From: Diphasiastrum complanatum | Lineage: Eukaryota; Streptophyta; Lycopodiopsida; Lycopodiales; Lycopodiaceae | Direction of reading: 5' to 3' | Assembly: GCA_029204225.1 (NCBI GenBank) | Contig: CM055100.1 | Location: forward strand, 24,557,106-24,621,105 | DNA: 64,000 bases | Shown here: in pieces, positions 54,483 to 64,000 of the stretch | Layout of the letters: the number at the start of each line of letters is the position of its first letter | Numbering within the stretch: the stretch's first letter is position 1 | The notes under the pieces: model-generated | The model's database searches: none | What the model was told of the DNA's origin: nothing | Seen by the model: the letters and a program-made list of their open reading frames with translations, nothing else | Translations under genes and position numbers: made by a program

Positions 54483-56204
54483 CCTAAAAAAATGCACATG
54501 CAAGCTAGAAGTAATACAGCCTATGCATAAGGTACTTTTTACAAAAAGGCAGTTCATTTTCTTGATACTATTTAAGTTGTCAAGACTCAAATGTTATTGG
54601 AGTTTCTGGAGATGTAGAGTTTTTCCTTATTTTTGTCAGTGTGCTTTCTTATCATTTATGAGTTATAAATGTGGCAGCCTGTTTGAGTTCGAAGAGATTG
54701 TAAGTTCGTTCTAAGTTGATACATATATAATTTCGAGCTTCATCAAGATAATGTCTCATTCTTCTGACTTATGTTCACATCATCAAAAAATTTAAGGCTG
54801 AATAGAAGGAAAATGTACTCAATAGAATATTTCCAACATGCATCGTCAACGTGGAATAGGTCTGATGGAGTCTCTGCATCAGGAGGCACCTGGGTGATGT
54901 GTTAATTCTATTGAATTGGTAGGAATTCTAAGGATCATGTCTATATACATGAAGTCATCCACAAAGATGATAATATTCACTTTGACTTGATTATAGGGAT
55001 AAATCATCGTCTCATAGGTGTTACTTTGTCTACTACAGAGACTAGTGTTAAAGCGGCCAAAATCAGGATGAAGGAAAATGACTTCTTTACATGGGACATC
55101 CATCAAGCTTTGCGACATTTAAGTCAATATGAATGAACCTCAAGTTGACTATACCATACATACCTGTTAGCCTTGCCCTGTACATAGATTTTCAGGAGAG
55201 CACAACGAGAAATGAGGAAATTACACTTTAACAAAAACTTGATCCAGCTGTCACTATTGTTCTAAACAGTCATACTTGTCCACTTGTGTAGAAGTATTTA
55301 AACAGTAACATGGTTCAGCACTCAACGATATTGTTACTGCTTCAACCTTGATCAGCTGGCCTACAATCTTCACTTGTGCGGCTCATCATTTAATTTTTTA
55401 TGCTCTTTGCAGAGTGTTGTACTGCCCTGATGTGGGCTTCAAATATTGCTATGGAATTTCTATCATGTCTTTGGAGTCTGTACTTATCAATTTGGTAGAA
55501 CAGAACTCAACCAACTTATCTAGGAGGTCAGACAAGCCTTTTGCTGTTACAAAAAATTATTCACATCTTTTAGAATGTTTTATTTCCGGGAGGTATGGCC
55601 AAATATAACAAGCTCACGCAATTAACATAAAGAACATTAACCAAGATGATAAGCAACATTCAGTACAAATCTAATCAGAGCAAAATTTGCAAAATTTGAA
55701 CAGATTTAACTTATCCAGCATGTGTCTTTTTCTACTTACCTATAGAAGCTGAATTAGGGTTGTTGAAAAAGATTCACAATGATGTCCTCCTTTGATTCCT
55801 AGGCGGTTGTGAAATATGCTTTGAGCTTTGATTCTTTGTAGTAGGGAAACTCAAAACTTCTTTCAGTCCAAACATAGGTTATGAGGGCAAAAGTCAATAT
55901 ATGTTTCCACTTTCAAGGATACTTAAACTTGTTTTCTTATGAATTTTATATACAAAGCCTACTTATACCATATAGAAAGTTGAGATTATTGCTCCCTACT
56001 TTCATAAGGAATCTATGCATGACTTCTAAATCTGTAATTAGAGCTCTTTGTGATTTGTATTACAGGTCAATGTCTCTATGCTGTGGATGTAGAAAAAGTT
56101 TAAATCTTCTTTTGCCTTACAATAATACAGGGGTCTTTAAGGATGTGCGTGTTATGATCACCTCTTTTGGAGAGCTGGTGACAAGTCTCAGTTTATGGAG
56201 AATG

Positions 56205-56450
56205 TATACTGGTGCAAGGTGGTATTTGTAGTAGACCGGTGAGAAGTTTCATTAAGAAGCATTTTGTTGATTGCAATTTGTGAGAATCTCAAGGCCAACA
56301 GACAAGAAGCTCAAGACCATGAAGAACATACACTGGTGCAAGGTGGGTATTTGTTGGAGTCTGGTGAGAAGCTTCATGAAGACGCATTCTCCTAGGTGAA
56401 ATTGTGAGAATCTCAAGGCCAATAAACAATTAGCTCAAGGGTGACTACAA
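56205..56450 (+). repeat. ~124-bp tandem duplication
   Basis: Two diverged units sharing TA-ACTGGTGCAAGGTGG, GGTGAGAAG-TTCAT-AAGA and TGTGAGAATCTCAAGGCCAA. Confidence 0.75.
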
Positions 56451-57117
56451 ATGTGTCCTGTTGTGATTTTGTTGGCTAAATCTTTTGCTGTGTTCTATTG
56501 AGTTGGCGAAGCCTATCAACGTCGTTAATGTGAGGTCGACATTAATGACCAACCTATCTTGTCTAGTAGAAACTGCCATCAAGCTGAACTTTCAGTAAAA
56601 GTTGTCTGCTATCTTGGTGAATTCTCTGTTAATATATAGTTTAACTGCTATCTTGGTGAGTTCCCTCTTAACACAGTCAAGCTCAATACCAGATATCACT
56701 GCAAAAGCCCCATATATGGGATGCTATCCGAATGAATTTCTTGTTAACAACAACTTAAGCTGGAAATTATATTTCAGTTCCACATATTGCACCAAAACAG
56801 TTTCCACTAGAATTGAGTTATTTCTCATGCAGACGGCTTGGTTCCATTGGTGGTAATCTTTACTTTGAACTTGTTCATGGGCTCTAGCACATTTTGACGC
56901 TTGGAAAGGATTCTAACAATTGACTTCGTAGGAAACTAGAAATTGAGCTGCACCCACAAAACTTACGAGGAAAAGATGTGCCGTTATTGTCTAAATTTGA
57001 GCTGTATTTCCAGATTTGTCCATTCCAATATTATGCATCTGTACTACAAATACTGTCACGTTGCTTGTTATTTTTATGTCTCTACTTCTGTTGTGTGCAT
57101 ACTTCATGCTGATATTC

Positions 57118-57283
57118 TTAAGCTTTTGCATCCAAATTTTCAGGTGGTCATGTGCGGAGATGCACTCCCACGTTCTGCTCTCCAAATGATAGCATGTGCT
57201 TAAGCTTTTGCATCCAGAATTTCAGGTGGTCATATGGGGAGATGTAATTGTGTGTTCTGCTCCAAATGATAGCGTGTGCTTGC
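57118..57283 (+). repeat. 82-bp tandem duplication
   Basis: Two units beginning TTAAGCTTTTGCATCCA, sharing TTTCAGGTGGTCAT and CCAAATGATAGC. A few substitutions and a 2-bp indel separate them. Confidence 0.85.
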
Positions 57284-59377
57284 GTCTTTGCCTCATTTTA
57301 GGCATGAAGGTCTCAAAATTTTGTGGCATGTCGAAATTTGGCTTGATTTTGGTTAATAGCTCCATTTAGTTCAATGAATTTTGAGTATATTATCACCTGA
57401 TACCTGACTCCTACTATATGCAGGTTGAACACATTCTTGGCCCCACAGTTGCAAGAGTTAAATAACATGTTAAATAGTCATATATGCTTACACTTAGACT
57501 GTATAGAAGTATGCTTGTCGAAATGCACTCCTTTGTGTGCATCCTCATCAAGCAAAGGTGGAGACAGTTATTTGCAACATGCAAGATGTGCATTCCTTCG
57601 CTAGATTAAGTGAATAATTGTTTATTGCTTACGAGGCCATGCTCTATAAGACTATTCAAACAGGAATAGTATTGGTGTTAATTGTAACACAAAAAGCTTG
57701 ATGTCTCAAGTTCACAAGGGTATGGTATTATTAATCATCCAAGACATGTGACAAGCTGGGTATGTGTGCATACTGGACTTCGAAGGGTGTCTATCTACAT
57801 TAATAAACTAGTCACTTGAAGATAACTGATGAGCCCCCTCGAAAACAATCCCTAGATTATATACATAATAGAGAGATCCAAAGTTTTACTTAAAGAGTTG
57901 TGAACCGTCAAGTAATTGACATTTATTTCACATTGTGATAAATGTATGGCGTGTAGTGTTAGATATGGGATTGACTCATCATTAATGCCATCCTTGTATT
58001 ATTAGATGCACTCTTGCATGCCACATTCAAATGTTTGAGCACACTACATGCATATAGATACACGGTTGCCACTTGTGTGGTGTGGTTGTGTAGCATGCTT
58101 CGGTTGGGCTTGCCAGGTTTGATCCTTTGCCCTCGCATAGATGGATACCTTGGTCAAAAGCCTTGCTTAAGATTTAAAGAAAAAGGCAAACCCTTACAAA
58201 TTGGAACTAGTTGCCAACTCTCTTTTAATGAGTATCATGGATGGCTTTAGTAACATGCTACTCAAGGTGTTATACCTTTAGCATGTGGATCCAAGCTTGT
58301 TACATGTTTTACAAAGGTTTCTTAAGGCCAAGTCTACAGTAGGTGTGTGGTTAGAGCAAGGTGAGTATGTAATGCATTTGCAATTGGGCACATTGAAATT
58401 TAATTATTCAGTCATGGATAAAAGATAGCCCACTATATAACTTAGTTTTTTGTTCACTTTTTGCATCAAAAAGGCATACATACATGGCATGAGATGATAG
58501 TTTACTACATGAAAGACATAGAACATGAGTATATTTAGTGCACTATGCATGGTCTAAGCCAAGAGGGTGTATGTAAGGACCAGCGAGAGTATGTGATTTA
58601 AAGTGTGGACGATCGAAGGTCAAGAATTGAGTCTCATTGACACCTTCGAATTTGTTTGAGAGTGCCACATGTTATCATTGCATTCTATATTTCAATGCCA
58701 CACGTTGTTGACCATAATGATGATAGAAAAGTACTATAATTCAGTATCATGAGTGACTTTATTCAAGGGAAAATGGATGGATCTAATATGGACATTAGGT
58801 ATAGAAGGCATTGAAGGAACCAACAATGGTAGGTTAGGATGAGACATTAGTAGTCTTGATTTTTTACAATGCATACTTTTAGATATTTCGAACAACGTGT
58901 ATTTCGTATGATCTATCAAGCAATTAAAATGAAGAGTGCGCTTTAGAAACAAGTGATTCAAATGGAAATGATCTAAAGCTATATGGCTCAAAGTGATTGC
59001 AATTCCAAGGCCGTTTGAAATCTTTGATAAAGTGTGCTCTAACTACATTCACTAGCCATTTAAATACTGAGTTTTGGATAAATAGTGATTGTTCTTATGT
59101 AGTTAGAATTCATCACTAGTATAATCCAATTATATTATTACTTTTATTATGTTTTGAGTTTTGTGTGATGATTAAACATGAAATATGAAATATGAATGTA
59201 GTTTTGTTGTTGTTGCTTTGAAAAAATATGCAAATGGATGCAATCTTTAATTTAAATTTGGATTTTTGATGCCATGTGATGTGGTTATGCTACACAAAAT
59301 TTCAGTGTACTTTTGCTAAAATTATACAAAGAGACTCTAGTTAGGGTTAGATTTAGGGCTACAATTGCAAAGTAGCG

Positions 59378-59539
<162 letters not shown>

Positions 59540-59859
59540 TTGAAGATCACATAGTCCTTAGTGATTACCCTATCTCATAACCAAAATAAGATATATAAAG
59601 TATGATTTGAGTATTATTATAATGTAGAAAACCACGAAAACAAAGTAGTTCCAAGGTTGCATGAGTTAGCACATTGAGGAAAACATGTCTCATGGCTAGA
59701 AGCTAGTTGATAACCATGTCAAGATTAAAGAATTTGCTACCCACAAGGCTAATTGTCAATTTTATTTAATGATTATATCATAATAAAATTAGAAAGAAGC
59801 TATAATCAACACATCATGTACTAGTCCAAGGATATTGAAGCCAAGGATGTCTAGGTGTA

Positions 59860-59945
59860 CTTGTTGTGGAGCCAAACCACCCAACCAATTAGAAGTCTAA
59901 GATTAGCACATTAAAGCCTCACCTCGAGCCACAAAGTGTAATGAA
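59860..59945 (+). repeat. Dispersed repeat also present at 10139-10240
   Basis: Shares TGTGGAGCCAAACCACCCAA and a following segment with GAGCCACA-A-GTGAA words. Too short to classify. Confidence 0.5.
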
Positions 59946-60139
59946 ATTCATCATTACAATGGTTTATGTCTCCCCAGTAGTTTTGAGCCACAACCATGAA
60001 ATTTGTGTGAGTTGATTGTTCACTTGAATTGGAACCTTTGCATTTAGCACATGTATGAATTGAAGTGAATTGTGAATGTCACACACAAGCAAATGCATAC
60101 AATACCACACTACAATATATCGTTAGGATTCTAACATGT

Positions 60140-60975
60140 ATAAGAACTATGATGCCTTGATTTCCAACAACACTTGGGAGCTCATGGATCCACCTATCAA
60201 TAAGTATGTTATTGGATGCAAGTGGCTGTTTTGAATCAAGTACAACAATGATGGACCTATCAACAAGTTCAAAGCAAGACTATGTGCCAAAGGATATGCT
60301 CAAATTCAAGGTCTTGACTATGAAGACACCTTTGCACCCATGGCCAAGATGGTGACTATAAGAGTTATCATTTCTATTGCATGCTATTTCAAGTGGATGA
60401 TATTCCAACTTGATGTTTCTAATGCCTTCCTCAATGGCTACCTGGAGGAGGAGATATATATGGAGCAACCCGAAGGCTTTACCAGGGAAGGTGAAGAATA
60501 CAAAGTTTGCCTCTTATTAAAAAGTTTGTATGGGCTCAAACAAGCCCCAAGATCTTGGTATGCAAGGCTAAACTCATATCTTATCTCACATGGATTCAAT
60601 CTAAGCGACTATGATCCCTCTTTGTACATAAAGTTTGTAAATAGCAATATTGTCATTTTCATCATCTATGTAGATGATATCAAATTGCATGAAGCTAGTT
60701 GATGAGACAAAATGTGCACTAGGTAGTGAATTTAAAATGCAAGATCTAGGTGAGCTTCACTACATCTTAGGCCTAGAAATAGATCTATGTCAAGATCAAG
60801 CATTCATTAGTCAATCTAGATATGCTCTTTCTATGCTTAAAAAGTTTCATATGGAAAATTACAAGAGTATAGATACTCCCATGGAGCATGTTGTAAAAGA
60901 CAGATTCTCTATTTTCTTTACGTGCATTAGTACTATGAAATGCTTTCTGAGTAGTTTTTTTTTTCTTTACTGATA
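60140..60975 (+). pseudogene. Ty1/copia reverse transcriptase fragment
   Basis: Reads NTWELMDPPINKYVIGCKW, INKFKARLCAKGYAQIQGLD, QLDVSNAFLNGYLEEEIYME, GLKQAPRSWYARL and FIIYVDDIKLH (intact YVDD at about 60668), then after a frameshift near 60690 MQDLGELHYILGLEI and YALSMLKKFHMENYKSIDTP. Homology fades after about 60900. No integrase or LTR attached. Confidence 0.87.
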
Positions 60976-62050
60976 CTCGCTTCATCGACTAACATATAAT
61001 ATCTAATTTGAAGAGCACACGACTGTCACAAACACCTGATTATTTCGCTCTCTTCATGTCTTTTTAAGATACCTACCCAAATATCCTGTCGAAAAAATGA
61101 TCTAAGTAATCATCTAAACGTTGTAATTCGATTTGATCCTTTATAATTCATTGTTCTCTTTGTTCGATGATTGTCGAGTTCGATTAGCACCAAATAGGGC
61201 GGTTTCTGAACTAAGTTTGTGACTTTATATGCCTACATGAATTTGTCCCATTTTGACCAAATGTATAATTCACTCTAGTTGCAATTGTTTTCTAATGGAC
61301 AAAATGGATTAAAAGAACAATCTAAATTTGGCTATGTATTATTAAAAGAAGTTTCATCATTCCATGGTTATCTAGTTTGTTCTAATTTTTGAAGTTGAAA
61401 CTTCAATGGATATGTCGTCAAATATCCATTGGAAGCATATGCAATGATTCAAAAACTTGAATGTGCATATTATTTTGTTTAATGTGCCAAGCCTCAAGAA
61501 TTCATATATTCAATGAGAAAAAATTGAAAGATTCTATTTTGAATCTTTGCATCAAATGTGAAGGACTAGAAGCGTACAAGTATATGGTGAAAACATAGAG
61601 TAATTCTCATAGGATGTACAAAGTGTGGCTATGCTACTTGTGGTTGTCATTTGATTGAGAGAATGGATTACATGAATGATATGAATTTGGTGTTGCACAA
61701 TTCAATGAAAAATAGCCCTTTATTGACTCCATTGTGTATGTGATGTTCTCTATGGAGGTTTTGAGTTTAGAAGAACTTTCATCATTCCATAGTAATCTAA
61801 TTTGTTCTAACTTTTGGAATATTGGAGTTTCAATGTCAATGTCCTTGAGCATTCCATGCATCCATTGGAAGGATATGCAATGATTTTGAAAGTTGATTGT
61901 GTCGTAAAATCGTGTCTGGGCATGAGTGATAGCGGAAGCTCGAGGAATGGAGCGACGTGTAGGAACAAAAACGCAACAATTAGCAGCAAAAATATTCAAG
62001 TAGAAGAATTCATACAGAGTGCACAAATGAACGACGTAGTAGTGAGACAA
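60976..62050. other. AT-rich stretch with a diverged ~110-bp direct repeat
   Basis: No gene seen. Segments at about 61342-61450 and 61770-61890 share TTTCATCATTCCAT, ATCTA-TTTGTTCTAA and ATCCATTGGAAG-ATATGCAATGATT. The right part may belong to the copia LTR that starts at 63009. Confidence 0.5.
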
Positions 62051-63009
62051 AAATTGCACTCTGATTAATATCAACAGTGAGTACAATAGCTTGAAATAAT
62101 AACTTCAGCTTATTGAGTGTGATAACGCTGGCTACAAATAACTCGATAGAGAGTTTTTGATTAACACAAATTACAAAATTCTCCTCTCTACATAGCTTGA
62201 ATCAGCCAATATATATAGATTTACAAGTGTCGAAAGATAAAGAAAAAAAAAAATCTTACAAGCCTTTAATGCTATTTACGCCAGTCTGTGCTTATGTACA
62301 AAGTTGGTAACCGCCAACAGCCTTTGGGATATTTGTTTGTCCAGCTGGTTTTTAAAGGTTACTCATAAGTTGGCAAAGTCGGTCAGAAAACCGCAAAAAA
62401 GAAAAAGGGGAAAAAGGCGAAGGTGCCTTTAAAATGTTTCTCTAAGGTATTCTAGCCACTTGGCCAATGTGTCGTATTTTTTGCTAAGGAGCAAAAGAGG
62501 GTGAAAAGACGAAGGTTCCTTTAAAATGATTTTCTAAGGTATTTTGGCCACTTTGCCAGTGTGTCGCAATTTTTGCTAAGGAGCAAAAAAGGGCAAAAAG
62601 ATGAAGGTGCCTTTAAAATGATTTTCTAAGGTATTCTGGCCACTTGGCTAGTGTGTCGCATTTTTCGCTAAGGAGCGAAAAAGGGCAAAAGGCGAAGGTG
62701 CCTTTAAAATGATTTTCTAAGGTATTCTGGCCACTTGGCCAGTGTGTCGCATTTTTCTCTAAGGAGCAAAAAAGGGTGAAAATCACATTACTAGAAATAG
62801 ACTTTAGAAGAAGATCTATCTTAGCCAGCAGACATATCTAAAAGGCATTTTAGAAAAGGCGAAGGTGCCTAAAAATGATATCTAAGGTATAAAAAAATCT
62901 CAAAGGGAAAAAATGTGAAGGCCTGAAAATATGTTGTCAGGCTTCGGGATTTTTCAGGATGCCCATTACTTGAACGATTTGTCTAAGGCTGAGCATAAGA
63001 AATCTAACA
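62050..63009 (-). repeat. Probable 3' LTR of the right-edge copia element
   Basis: Read on the minus strand, TGTTAGATTTC starts at 63009 directly after a purine tract (TTAAGGGGGGAG). A TATATATA lies at 62217-62210, about 0.8 kb in, as expected for a U3 promoter. The far end is not defined and the matching 5' LTR is beyond the window. Confidence 0.6.
62418..62783 (-). repeat. Four-copy ~92-bp tandem array in the copia U3
   Basis: Units start at 62418, 62510, 62602 and 62693, each beginning (C/T)GAAGGT-CCTTTAAAATG and containing TCTAAGGTATT, GCCAC-TGGCCAGTGTGTCGCA and CTAAGGAGC-AAAA. A degenerate fifth piece is at 62860-62895. The array lies 0.2-0.6 kb upstream (minus sense) of the TATA-like box. 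Confidence 0.9.
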
Positions 63010-63017
63010 CTCCCCCC

Positions 63018-64000
63018 TTAATGTGGATCCTTAAAAACTTTGATATTCAGATTTAACATATCATTAAATCTGAGATGTTGCTCTTTCGATAGAGCCTTTG
63101 TAAAGTAATCTGCTGCCATGTAGTTTGTTCTGCAGAAAATCAATACTACTTCCTTACTGTGCACTTTCTCTCTAAGGTAGTGATACCTGATTTCTATATG
63201 TTTGCTTCGAGAGTGAAATCTCGGATTGAGAGATAGTGCTATTGTGCTTTGATTGTCGCAATAGATTGTTGTAGGAAGTGGTTGTACAAGATTGAGATTT
63301 GCAAGTAGTTGCCTGAGCCAGATCGCCTCTTTGGTTGCATTTGTGGCAGCTATGTATTTGGATTCCATTGATGATAATGCAACTGAGGTCTGCTTCCGGC
63401 TGTTCCATGAGATTGGGCCTTGGTTGTCAAAAAATACAAACCCAGAAGTTGACTTTTTGGTGTCAACCTCTCCTGCCCAATCCGCATCTGTGTAGGCTTC
63501 AAGGATGTTGGCAGTTTGGCTGCCTCCATAGCAGATGCTGAGAGTTGTCATTGCTTGAATGTACTTCATGACCTTTGTTGGCGCTTTCCAGTGAGCTATG
63601 CTTGGATTTGACAAGAACTGGCTAAGTGTACTGATTGAATATGCAAGGTCTGGTCGCATGCAGATCATTGCATACATCAATGAGCTGATGATGGATTGAA
63701 ACAAGTAGCGCTTCATCTCCTCCTTTTCTGCCTCAGTTTGAGGAGACTGTTCCTTTGATAGCTCTAGTCCAGGGTCAAGTGGAAAGAGACTGGATTTGCA
63801 GGCCATTCCATACTTTTCCAGCACATTGTTGAGATATCGTTGCTGACTGATGAAGATCAGTCTGCTGGGTCGATCATGTTGGATTTGGATTCCGAGACAC
63901 TAGCGGACTGGACCCATGTCAGTCATCTTGTATTCCTGGGCCAACATGCATTTCGTATCCTTCATCAGATTCAGATTATTACTGAATAAGAGTGTATCAT
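63018..64000 (-). mobile_element. Ty1/copia element, RT tail and RNase H, continues off the right edge
   Basis: Largely open minus-strand frame: a 268-codon stretch from 63824 to its stop at 63018. It contains the RT-RH region (SLMYAMICMRPDLAYSISTL, YIQAMTTLSICYGG) and RNase H (EAYTDADWAGEVDTKKSTSG, SWNSRKQTSVALSSMESKYI, EAIWLRQLLANL, IYCDNQSTIALSLNP, SKHIEIRYHYLREKV, AADYFTKAL). In 63825-64000 the frame continues (DTLLFSNNLNLMKDTKCML) with one stop. It is the best preserved copia sequence here. The stop is followed by PPT and LTR. Confidence 0.92.

Noticed and set aside
62418-62783. CRISPR-like array
   Set aside because: The units are contiguous ~92-bp repeats with no unique spacers, in a plant LTR.

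Overview
This is plant nuclear DNA, not bacterial. It holds two long, intron-rich nuclear genes (all proposed introns are GT-AG) separated and invaded by LTR retrotransposons, with long CT/GA microsatellites and no operon-like coding. The large introns, the retroelement load and a MEKK-type kinase carrying ankyrin repeats fit a seed-free vascular plant such as a fern. That placement is inference; the sequence alone does not name a species.

Layout. (1) 1-12.93 kb, minus strand: the first nine recognisable coding exons of a vacuolar sorting receptor (VSR/BP80/ELP family). It runs from signal peptide through the PA domain, the VSR-specific domain and two EGF-like modules; the third EGF, transmembrane segment and tail lie off the left edge. 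A 4.9 kb intron carries CpG-rich palindromic repeats. (2) 12.9-17.1 kb: the VSR upstream region, with a GAA microsatellite, five CACGTG G-boxes within about 0.5 kb, a 60-bp tandem duplication and a 302/302-bp inverted repeat. (3) 17.1-33.6 kb: a three-layer retroelement nest. A decayed Ty1/copia element (minus) has its integrase core replaced by an antisense, LTR-less fragment of a Ty3/gypsy element (plus). That fragment is in turn split inside its protease region by an LTR-complete 10.3-kb Ty3/gypsy element of the same family (minus, 19629-29967). The inner element has PBS, PPT, a near-perfect 5-bp target duplication and a large extra ORF with a long coiled coil downstream of integrase. (4) 33.6-41.2 kb: intergenic DNA with microsatellites, degenerate repeats and perhaps a transposase-like relic. 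(5) 42.4-54.5 kb, plus strand: an 11-exon, about 892-residue MAP kinase kinase kinase with ankyrin repeats, a Cys cluster and a C-terminal kinase domain with all catalytic motifs intact. Retroelement fragments sit inside its introns without touching exons. (6) 54.5-64 kb: intergenic DNA with tandem duplications, a compound CA/GT/GA microsatellite, a copia RT fragment, and at the right edge a copia element (minus) with a probable 3' LTR containing a four-fold 92-bp tandem array upstream of a TATA-like box.

The two host genes are divergent, about 29 kb apart, and I see no functional link. VSR sorts soluble cargo to the vacuole; the kinase would head a MAPK cascade. A dispersed MITE-like repeat occurs upstream of both. 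Every retroelement here carries stop codons, deletions or missing catalytic residues, so none looks able to move on its own.
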